Positions 4,701 through 9,716 of a stretch of 9,716 nucleotides of DNA are shown here, piece by piece. How positions within the stretch are numbered: the first letter of the stretch is position 1; each line of letters starts with the position of its first letter. Position numbers and translations under genes: made by a program. Origin of the DNA: Sedimenticola sp. (GTDB lineage Bacteria > Pseudomonadota > Gammaproteobacteria > Chromatiales > Chromatiaceae); NCBI GenBank assembly GCA_030590525.1, contig JAUUYI010000053.1, forward strand, positions 1 to 9,716, read 5' to 3'. The notes beneath the pieces are model-generated. The model was given only the letters and a program-made list of their open reading frames with translations, was not told the DNA's origin and made no database searches.

Positions 4701-7246
4701 CGAGGAACGTCTCCCCTTACCAGGTCACAGCCATGGGGGTCCGCACGACAGTGAGTGACGAACTGCCTCAGATTCTCTACATGTCCTCTCGATTCGGAGA
4801 GGAATATCTCCAGCAATACCGGTTCCACGCTGATGGGCGACTCTGCCTCTTCCACATCGGGGATTTCCGGCTGCTCCATGGAGGAGCTTGCGTCGACTCC
4901 CTGGAGAGGTACCACTTCGGCGCTCGCTGCTGCCTCGTCACCTGCATCCTCCGGCTCCAGGGGTTTCTCCTGCCCTGCCCCGGTAGAGGTCGCCGATTCA
5001 ACCAGGTCGAAGGCGCGCGTCATCAACAGCTGTGCTTCCGCTGCCGGAGCAACCCCGGCGATCTGAGATTTCACCAGCCCGGGCAGCACCGACAGCGTCT
5101 CCTGGAGCAGCGAGGTCAGTCCCGGGGTCACCTCCAGCGTCCCATCAATGACCCGGTTCAACAGGTTTTCGATAGACCAGGCGAACTCACCGATATCGTC
5201 TGCACCGACCAGACGACCGCTGCCTTTCAATGTATGGAAGGAGCGACGGAAGGTGTCCAGTGCATCGAGGTCTTCCGCATTACCACACCAGCGAGGCAGG
5301 CACTCCTGAATCACCTCGATCTCTTCCCCCGCCTCCTCAATAAAGATCTCCAGTATCTCCGGATCGATCTCCTCCTGCCTGTCCGATTCCGGCACTGGTT
5401 CCGTTTCCAGTTCCAGTTTCGATTCCGGTTCCAATTCATGCACCGGCTGTCCCTGCATGACCGGCTCCAGCCCGACCACATTTTCTGCGGGCCTTTCCAA
5501 TCCCGAGGGCTCAGGCTCGTACAGTGGCTCCTCAACTTCGGGCTCTGGTACCAGATTCAGAGCCACTCCCAGCTGTCTCAGAGAACGCTCCGCAATGTCC
5601 AGGATCTCGTTGTGGACCCCACGCCCCTCGGTCACCGATGACATGAAATATTCGATGGAGGTGACCGCGTCGGCGAAGGTGTCGATCTGCTCAGTCGGTG
5701 GCATCGTGTGCCCCTCGAGCAGTGACGAGGTAACATAGCGGGAGAGCCCCTGCAACAACTCGGCGGCCTGATTCAGGCCCATGATGCGGAAGGCACCGGA
5801 AACTGCCCGAAAACGCTGCGGTACCTCCTGCAACAGATCTATTCGCTCCGGCTTTTCGATAAAGCTGACAATGGCTTCCCGGTTACGCGCCATGTCCACT
5901 TCGGCCTCGTGCATCACCGTGTCGACCAGCTTTTCGAACTCACCTTCGGGCAACTCGGACATGCCTGAATCAGAACCTGGCGGCCGCAGGCTCTGCTGCC
6001 GGCCCTTTGCCATGTTCTCCAGTGTGGTCTCAATAAACAGGATATCGCCGGCCATGCCCATAAGGGCCTGCTCATCCGGGGTGTCGCCGGCTTCCACCAG
6101 TTCATCGACCCGTTTGGCCTGGTGCTTCAAACGCTCCCGCAACCCGCCCTGGCCGATCATGCCCAGGGTATCCGCCATCTTCCGCATCGGGTCAGCCAGT
6201 GCGGCCAGTCGGCCCATGTCACTGCTGTGGCCGCGCATGAAGAGGTCCAGTCCATCCTTGATGACGCTGAGGTCTGCGGTAATGGCACGCCTGACCGACA
6301 CCATCAACGCCTGCCCCGGAGCTCTTAGTTCTTCCCTTTCCCGTTCCAGTTCCACCTGACTCAGAAAGGTGTCATTCAGGCCATAAGCCTGTTTTACTTC
6401 TCGAACTACCGCATTTTCTGAGTCTGCACTGGATGCGTAGTAGAGGAAGTTTCTCAGCAAATCATCGGGCAGTGCTTCAACCACCGCTGACTCACCCTGA
6501 TCGATGATGCGTTTGAGCACACGATCCAGCTTGCCGTAGAGTTCCTTGGTGGCCACCCCCGTCTTGATACTGCCCTCTCTGAGACCCTCGGCCACCGCGC
6601 GGCCGGCCCGCAAGAGGCGTTTGACAGGTTCGGTTCCAGCCTGTTTTTCCAGCTCGTTCAACACCTGGCCGATGATCTTGAGGCCGGCATCCATCTCCTG
6701 CCCCCGATACCACCCGATCAGGCCTTTGTGGTAATTGAGGCGAAGCCGTTGCGCCAGTGCGGACAGCTTCGGGTTGGGAGTTCCCACATCACCATCGTCC
6801 AACGCCAGTCGTTGATCCAGTTCTGGCGCGAACAGGGCCACTTCCGACAATAGCGCCGCATCACGGGTGGCCCGAAGCTCATTGAGCATGGGAAGCATCA
6901 GCAGTGGGATATCCCGGGTTCCGGTCTCCAGCTTCTCCAGATAGCCTGGCAACTGAGCCAGCCCCAGCATCAAAGCCTCAGCGGCCTCATCCCGGTGGGT
7001 GAGCTCTCCCCGCTGCATCGCCTTGGCCACCAATTCCATCTCTTCGGCAACCATGGAAGCTCCGTAGAGCTGCATCATCTGCAGAGTACCGCGTAGCTGG
7101 CTCAGTCGTTCGAGGCATACATCCAACAGGGAACTGTCGGCCGACTGTTCCAGGAATGCCTCCAGGGAACGCCGGGCCTGATCGATGAGCACATCGATTT
7201 CGCCCCTTACCCATTTCAGCGTACTGTGATCGTGAGCTTCACTCAT
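1712..7246 (-). CDS. chpA: ChpA-type hybrid chemosensory histidine kinase of the type IV pilus system
   Basis: This is an 1844-residue cytoplasmic CheA-type kinase that receives PilJ signals through CheW adaptors and would phosphorylate PilG/PilH-type regulators of type IV pilus extension and retraction. Residues 1 to about 560 are FimL-like and contain Hpt-like helices without the phospho-His (for example R52 and R480 at the expected place). Three Hpt domains with His follow: H671 (HTLKGS), H852 (HTLHGS) and H1088 (HTLKGG), separated by Glu/Pro-rich linkers. The CheA dimerisation region is about 1236-1390. The ATPase domain has its N box at H1429/N1433, DDGKGI at 1473-1478, FTT at 1513-1515 and GRGVGLD at 1524-1530. 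A CheW domain (about 1562-1695) and a receiver (1722-1840; D1728, D1729, acceptor D1772, T1802, K1824) complete it. P. aeruginosa ChpA is longer (about 2470) with more Hpt-type domains. ATG 7246 is preceded by GGAAGGA, a good ribosome binding site. Two poly-C tracts lie in its linkers. Confidence 0.95.
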   Translation of the reverse strand: MSEAHDHSTLKWVRGEIDVLIDQARRSLEAFLEQSADSSLLDVCLERLSQLRGTLQMMQLYGASMVAEEMELVAKAMQRGELTHRDEAAEALMLGLAQLPGYLEKLETGTRDIPLLMLPMLNELRATRDAALLSEVALFAPELDQRLALDDGDVGTPNPKLSALAQRLRLNYHKGLIGWYRGQEMDAGLKIIGQVLNELEKQAGTEPVKRLLRAGRAVAEGLREGSIKTGVATKELYGKLDRVLKRIIDQGESAVVEALPDDLLRNFLYYASSADSENAVVREVKQAYGLNDTFLSQVELEREREELRAPGQALMVSVRRAITADLSVIKDGLDLFMRGHSSDMGRLAALADPMRKMADTLGMIGQGGLRERLKHQAKRVDELVEAGDTPDEQALMGMAGDILFIETTLENMAKGRQQSLRPPGSDSGMSELPEGEFEKLVDTVMHEAEVDMARNREAIVSFIEKPERIDLLQEVPQRFRAVSGAFRIMGLNQAAELLQGLSRYVTSSLLEGHTMPPTEQIDTFADAVTSIEYFMSSVTEGRGVHNEILDIAERSLRQLGVALNLVPEPEVEEPLYEPEPSGLERPAENVVGLEPVMQGQPVHELEPESKLELETEPVPESDRQEEIDPEILEIFIEEAGEEIEVIQECLPRWCGNAEDLDALDTFRRSFHTLKGSGRLVGADDIGEFAWSIENLLNRVIDGTLEVTPGLTSLLQETLSVLPGLVKSQIAGVAPAAEAQLLMTRAFDLVESATSTGAGQEKPLEPEDAGDEAAASAEVVPLQGVDASSSMEQPEIPDVEEAESPISVEPVLLEIFLSESRGHVENLRQFVTHCRADPHGCDLVRGDVPRSLHTLHGSADMAGVEPIAAVSTLLESCINELEVREEAVDTQALDLIESAISCFEAVLNAINQPGAVLPDWQALLQEIRRYLEQVKEGVPRERAGLPGTEEESPVVEQMATAELELTSGAVSEPEPEPEIETDTEQQTVSEVVPEPESELGPETEPEQLPEQEPRLEPADEPMSQPEPLAGEVAQASAVVFEPVDGDPELVEIFLEESRELLDSIQSSLEQWRGDPSAAEPPSDMQRTLHTLKGGARLSGAMPIGDLSHAFESLLSGVEEGEIEADMGVITLSQLVADRLEEQLEDISQGPQVRRSDDLILNLGQVTGMVEPPQPVSDTGPGAVREVEEPVEAGGMPMEVPPATEPAAPPPLEYGVKSVVTTSTEEVSAVRPAARTSREQIRVRSELLDRLVNNAGEVSIYRARLEQQISAMGFNLSELEQTVDRLRTQLRQLEIETEAQILFRYEKEKEEGRVLEETFDPLEMDRFSTMQHLSRSLMETVSDLSSINGFMDELQEENVTLLQQQARVTTDLQDGLLRTRMVPFSQLVPRLQRVVRQTAGSLGKQAQLDVYGAKGELDRGILDRMIGPLEHILRNAVSHGIETPQARRDEGKGETGRITISQTREGNDVVLTISDDGKGINIDLIRQRAIEKGLLDPEARLPDSDILQFVLEHGFTTQQEVTQISGRGVGLDVVVKEVKQLGGSFDISSEQGVGSRFLIRLPLTLAITDALLVELRDEIYSIPHTSIEGVVRLSLEELLGFYQGDNPVYQYADHDYRVRYLGELLNMGQPNFTDQRKWYPLLLVRAGEHRVALQVDRLLGNRQIVVKPVGPQVSSIRWISGGTILGDGRVALIVDVTALVRMDAAHAVLPAVETPPPTGLGVGKLVMVVDDSITVRKVTERVLERHGMRVVTAKDGVDAVTLLQEHRPDLMLLDIEMPRMDGYELARHMRNTEELKEIPIIMITSRTGDKHRTLAMELGVKRYLGKPYQETDLLDNIHSVLAGVEL
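2102..2110. repeat. Homopolymer tract in chpA (G9 on +, C9 in coding strand) before the receiver domain
   Basis: Nine uninterrupted G on the + strand read CCC CCC CCC in chpA, encoding Pro1713-Pro1715 in the short linker between the CheW domain and the receiver. Other proline codons could have been used, yet the run is pure. With one extra C the frame ends at a TGA on 2061-2063; with one fewer C it ends at a TGA on 2074-2076. Either slip therefore yields a kinase with the catalytic core and CheW domain but no receiver. Phase variation is inferred, not shown. Confidence 0.8.
3619..3628. repeat. Homopolymer tract in chpA (G10 on +, C10 in coding strand) before the kinase core
   Basis: Ten uninterrupted G on the + strand encode Pro1207-Pro1209 plus the first base of Leu1210, in the flexible linker between the third His-bearing Hpt domain and the CheA dimerisation and catalytic core. 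One extra C gives a stop (TGA on 3579-3581) after about 17 codons; one fewer gives a stop (TGA on 3604-3606) after about 8. Either slip would leave only the FimL-like and Hpt part of the protein, with no kinase, adaptor or receiver domain. The run is visible; slippage in cells is inference. Confidence 0.8.
4169..4336 (-). repeat. Degenerate hexamer repeats encoding a Glu/Pro-rich linker between Hpt domains 2 and 3 of ChpA
   Basis: ChpA residues 971-1026 are mostly Glu-Pro dipeptides and variants (EPEPEPEIETDTE, then VPEPESELGPETEPEQLPEQ and similar). At the DNA level this appears as imperfect 6-bp units of the GGCTCA/GGTTCA/GGTTCC kind, clearest at 4320-4338 and 4205-4270 on the + strand. It is probably an extended, acidic, disordered spacer that lets the Hpt domains reach the kinase core. 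Hexamer expansion or contraction would keep the frame and change linker length. Confidence 0.7.
5384..5437 (-). repeat. Degenerate hexamer repeats encoding an acidic linker before Hpt domain 1 of ChpA
   Basis: ChpA residues 604-621 alternate Glu with Leu, Pro, Thr or Ser (ELEPESKLELETEPVPES). On the + strand the units TTCCAG TTCCAG TTTCGA TTCCGG TTCCAA run from 5405 to 5434 in 6-bp register, two of them identical and adjacent. This joins the FimL-like N-terminal region to the first His-bearing Hpt domain. It is the same kind of low-complexity linker as at 4169-4336. Confidence 0.7.
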
Positions 7247-7387
7247 GCTCTTCCTTCCACTCGGTCACTCCAAAGATGCTCTGGCCCACTGCCGGCCTGG
7301 AGACACCTTGAGAGCCTGCCCGAGAATAGAGAACCTGCTGCGGAAAAGTCATTTCGGACCGTTTCCCCTCACATTCGTGAAAATTTA
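7247..7387. other. 141-bp non-coding gap between pilJ and chpA, the place occupied by pilK in Pseudomonas
   Basis: No plausible gene lies here on either strand, and no remnant of a CheR-type methyltransferase can be read. The chpA ribosome binding site GGAAGGA is at its left edge. I see no strong intrinsic terminator after pilJ: the only short pairing is TCAC/GTGA around 7372-7383, without a U tract. The gap is the largest in the visible operon and may hold an internal promoter (see 7323-7352). Confidence 0.6.
7323..7352 (-). promoter_or_regulatory. Weak sigma70-like candidate promoter upstream of chpA
   Basis: On the - strand ATGACT (7347-7352) and TATTCT (7323-7328) are separated by 18 bases. 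Each matches the sigma70 -35 and -10 consensus at 4 of 6 positions. The position, about 80 bp before the chpA start in the pilJ-chpA gap, would suit an internal operon promoter. Matches this weak arise easily by chance. Confidence 0.2.
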
Positions 7388-9436
7388 TCAATCTGGCAGC
7401 CTGAAACCTGAAACGGAACGCTGCAGTTCATCCGCCAGGTCCGCAAGATTTCCGATCGAAGCTGCAGTCTGACTGGTTCCCTCCGCCGTCTGGGTAGTGA
7501 TCTCCTGGATCACGCTCATGGTGTCGTCGATACTCGCTGCCCCAGCGGACTGGCGCTGAGCGGAACTGGCCACCGCGCTGATGCGCGCTGCGATGGACTC
7601 AGACACGTTTTCGATCTCCTTCAGGGCTTCACCCGCGTCCTCTGACAGCCTGGCCCCGGCCACCACTTCAGTGGTGGTGTTCTCCATCGACGTCACCGCC
7701 TCCTTGGTGTCCGCCTGAATGGTCTTGACCAATGCCTCGATCTGTTTGGTGGCGTTACTGGATCGCTCTGCCAGACGCTGCACCTCATCCGCCACCACAG
7801 CGAATCCGCGGCCGGCTTCACCAGCCATCGCCGCCTGCATCGCGGCGTTGAGTGCCAGGATGTTGGTCTGGTCTGCTATGTCATCGATCAGCTCGACAAT
7901 GTCGCCAATCTCCTGGGAACTCTCGCCCAATCGCTTGATACGTTTTGAGGTCTCCTGGATCTGTTCGCGGATGGTGTCCATCCCCTGGATGGTACGACGC
8001 ACCGTGTCCGCGCCCTTGGCTGCGATCTCCACCGATCGCTGGGCAACTTCAGCCGAGCTGTTCGCTTCCGTCGACATCTGGTCGATGGCACCGGTCATCT
8101 CTTTGATCGATAGAGTGGCAGAAGATATCTGATTAGCCTGATGCTCACTCGCCTCTGCCAGGTGCACGGCTGTTGCCCTGCTCTCTTGTGCCGAGGTGGA
8201 TACCTGAACTGAGGTCTCATTGATAGTGGCCACCAGGCTGCGCAATGCCTCGATGGCGTAGTTAATGGAATCGGCAATGGCACCCGTCACATCCTCGGTC
8301 ACCGTTGCCGTTACTGTAAGATCGCCATCCGCCAGATCACCCATTTCATCCAGCAATCTCAGGATTGCCTGCTGATTTCTTTCGTTCTGATTATTGCTCT
8401 GCTGTTCCCTTCGCCTCGCATTGCGCACCAGCGCAAAGACCAGCAGCAACAGAAACAGTGCTGCTAACCCACCCAGTGCGGTCAGTGTGCCGGGGCCTAC
8501 CTTCATCCCCGCGATCTCAAACCGGCCAGGGGAGCGTTCAAAAGCGTCAAGCGACGCCTTGGCAGCCTGATTGACCTTGTCCGATAGAGCGGAAATGCGT
8601 TCAGCCGCATCCAGGGATGGAATTATCGATGGCACACTATCGATTATCTGCTCTGCATTTTGCTTGAGGGTCTGGAACAACACTGCGGCCTGTTGCAGTT
8701 TCTTCAGCGCCTCCTCATCCTCGATCGACTCGACCTGTAGAGAGTCACTGCCCTTCAACATACCCTGCAGTATCCGACCGAAGCGGTTCGTATCATCGCT
8801 GAACTGATCAATGGCAGTGGCAGTATCCTCCCCACCCATCAGTACTTTGGTCACATTCTTGTCGATACGCTCGAGCAGCATCAGCTGGCGCGATGCAACG
8901 GCAATCTGAGACGGAGACGCCTGGCTCTTCACCAGGATATCCACCGCCTGTTGTGACAGCTTCTGCAACTTGGGTGATAGCGCGGTGACCGCCTCTATCC
9001 GTTCATTTACCGAGATGATCGGCGCCTTATTTGTGAGGACAGCGTCCACACTCACTCTCAATTCACTCCAACGATCCTCCAGCAGCCCCAACTCTTTCGA
9101 CACTGCCTTCGGGGGCGCTGGAAGCCCCTGCGCCCGGTCTCCCTTTTCCAACTTCGTCATCAGACCTTGAAAACTTTCCCGATCCGCCTGCAACCGATCA
9201 AATGCGCCCTGGTCTCCCGAGGCAGCTCCCGTGGCATTTTTTATAATCTGCTGGGAAATCACCCGCTGATCTGTAATCCAGCGCTGATACTGCTCATTTT
9301 GCGCCTCCCACGTGGAGACATAAAAATATGTCACGCCTGCCAGAGCGATGCTGAGCAGCAATCCCATCGATAAAAAAATGACGAGTTTGTTGGATGTATT
9401 GATGTTTCCCGCACTCGCTACAGATCCCTTCTTCAT
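7388..9436 (-). CDS. pilJ: Type IV pilus methyl-accepting chemotaxis receptor PilJ
   Basis: PilJ is the inner-membrane receptor that feeds signals, including pilin-mediated surface contact in P. aeruginosa, to the ChpA kinase through PilI. The 682-residue product matches the usual PilJ length of about 680. In order it has a short cytoplasmic N-terminus, TM1 (about 18-40), a periplasmic helical region of about 275 residues consistent with the tandem PilJ-type sensory modules, TM2 (about 316-338), a HAMP domain (about 338-403, with [10 protein letters not shown]), and a long signalling coiled coil. The hairpin tip at 517-556 carries [20 protein letters not shown] then [18 protein letters not shown]; the AMQAAMAGE variant of the usual AIEAARAGE is typical of PilJ. 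It ends SGFRLPD, with no C-terminal CheR-tethering pentapeptide. The start ATG 9436 follows GGGAGATAGGCAGAG, a purine-rich ribosome binding site. It lies 89 bp after pilI and 141 bp before chpA. No pilK methyltransferase gene follows. Confidence 0.96.
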   Translation of the reverse strand: MKKGSVASAGNINTSNKLVIFLSMGLLLSIALAGVTYFYVSTWEAQNEQYQRWITDQRVISQQIIKNATGAASGDQGAFDRLQADRESFQGLMTKLEKGDRAQGLPAPPKAVSKELGLLEDRWSELRVSVDAVLTNKAPIISVNERIEAVTALSPKLQKLSQQAVDILVKSQASPSQIAVASRQLMLLERIDKNVTKVLMGGEDTATAIDQFSDDTNRFGRILQGMLKGSDSLQVESIEDEEALKKLQQAAVLFQTLKQNAEQIIDSVPSIIPSLDAAERISALSDKVNQAAKASLDAFERSPGRFEIAGMKVGPGTLTALGGLAALFLLLLVFALVRNARRREQQSNNQNERNQQAILRLLDEMGDLADGDLTVTATVTEDVTGAIADSINYAIEALRSLVATINETSVQVSTSAQESRATAVHLAEASEHQANQISSATLSIKEMTGAIDQMSTEANSSAEVAQRSVEIAAKGADTVRRTIQGMDTIREQIQETSKRIKRLGESSQEIGDIVELIDDIADQTNILALNAAMQAAMAGEAGRGFAVVADEVQRLAERSSNATKQIEALVKTIQADTKEAVTSMENTTTEVVAGARLSEDAGEALKEIENVSESIAARISAVASSAQRQSAGAASIDDTMSVIQEITTQTAEGTSQTAASIGNLADLADELQRSVSGFRLPD

Positions 9437-9484
9437 CTCTGCCTATCTCCCGAGCAGCACGTTTACTGCTATAAAAACTGTATA

Positions 9485-9510
9485 TTCCGGATCCGGAAGT
9501 GTTTCACTTC
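9485..9510. other. Overlapping palindromes in the pilI-pilJ gap
   Basis: TTCCGGATCCGGAA (9485-9498) is a perfect 14-bp palindrome. It overlaps a 6-bp-stem, 3-base-loop hairpin GAAGTG-TTT-CACTTC (9496-9510). They share three bases, so in RNA the full structures are mutually exclusive. In the direction of transcription (- strand) a T5 run follows about 7 bases after the palindrome, which could make a weak attenuator or an RNA-processing site; it is too weak to call a terminator. A repressor operator is an alternative reading. Confidence 0.4.
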
Positions 9511-9525
9511 ACTCCAGCGTGGACC

Positions 9526-9716
9526 TCAGGCTGCCGCGGCCTGGAAGTCAGCGCTCTCCACCAGTCCCTTCATACTGAACACCGGCCGTATTTCATCGCC
9601 CACCGCAAACGCACTCTGCACATACGCCTCCATTGCCCCGGATACCCTTGGCGCTCCGACCCGTTGCTCTTCGTTAAAGTGCTGCAACCCCTGCACACTA
9701 CCGACCAGCAGGCCGG
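9526..9716 (-). CDS. pilI: CheW-like adaptor PilI, C-terminal 62 residues (5' end outside window)
   Basis: PilI is the CheW-type adaptor that couples PilJ to ChpA. The frame is open to the right edge and gives GLLVGSVQGLQHFNEEQRVG at the start of the visible part, then MEAYVQSAFAVGDEIRPVFS and a tail ending in four alanines before TGA (9526-9528). The GLLVxxVxGL opening matches the strand preceding the last helix region of CheW/PilI proteins, and the IRPVFSMKGLVES stretch matches the closing CheW strand and helix. Only about one third of a protein of roughly 175 residues is visible. Assignment leans on its place immediately before pilJ, as in other Pil-Chp operons, where pilG and pilH usually lie further upstream. 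Confidence 0.8.
   Translation of the reverse strand, partial: GLLVGSVQGLQHFNEEQRVGAPRVSGAMEAYVQSAFAVGDEIRPVFSMKGLVESADFQAAAA

Noticed and set aside
4733..5641. A 302-codon open frame on the + strand opposite chpA
   Set aside because: It is antisense to Hpt domains and linkers of ChpA. The repeated Phe-Arg-Phe-Gln stretch is just the Glu-Pro linker hexamers read on the other strand.
7226..7472. Small + strand open frames across the pilJ-chpA gap
   Set aside because: They overlap both pilJ and chpA ends in antisense, have no ribosome binding site of note and no recognisable product.

Overview
The window looks like chromosomal DNA of a gammaproteobacterium. The evidence is the Pil-Chp chemosensory gene order, a MetF of proteobacterial type and a fairly GC-rich composition. 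I infer a free-living or symbiotic relative of the Chromatiales/sulfur-oxidiser type, but the sequence alone does not fix the taxon. All six recognisable genes stop with TGA under the standard code. The two edge genes, metF and pilI, are cut by the window.

Left end, + strand (1-1202): the C-terminal 126 codons of metF (methylenetetrahydrofolate reductase) end in a run of three stops. An 89-bp gap follows, holding a triplicated 9-bp CTTCGYG repeat. Next is rsmE (16S rRNA m3U1498 methyltransferase). Its full-length reading frame runs 471-1202 but has an in-frame TGA at codon 37, so it is either broken, restarted internally, or affected by a sequence error.

Rest of the window, - strand (1218-9716): a Pil-Chp operon, read right to left as pilI (C-terminus only), pilJ, chpA, chpC. 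PilJ is the membrane receptor. PilI and ChpC are CheW-type adaptors. ChpA is an 1844-residue CheA-type hybrid kinase with an N-terminal FimL-like region, three His-bearing Hpt domains, the CheA catalytic core, a CheW domain and a C-terminal receiver. Together they would couple surface or chemical signals to type IV pilus motility and probably cAMP level. The adaptation enzymes PilK (CheR-like) and ChpB (CheB-like), present in the Pseudomonas aeruginosa cluster, are absent from their usual places.

The most interesting signal is inside chpA. Two uninterrupted poly-C tracts (C10 and C9 on the coding strand) sit in the inter-domain linkers before the kinase core and before the receiver. Slippage by one base in either direction leads quickly to a stop in both cases, so these tracts could act as phase-variable switches that uncouple the kinase core or remove only the receiver. 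The chpA linkers also contain degenerate hexamer repeats encoding Glu-Pro-rich segments. I see no mobile element, CRISPR array, tRNA or rRNA.
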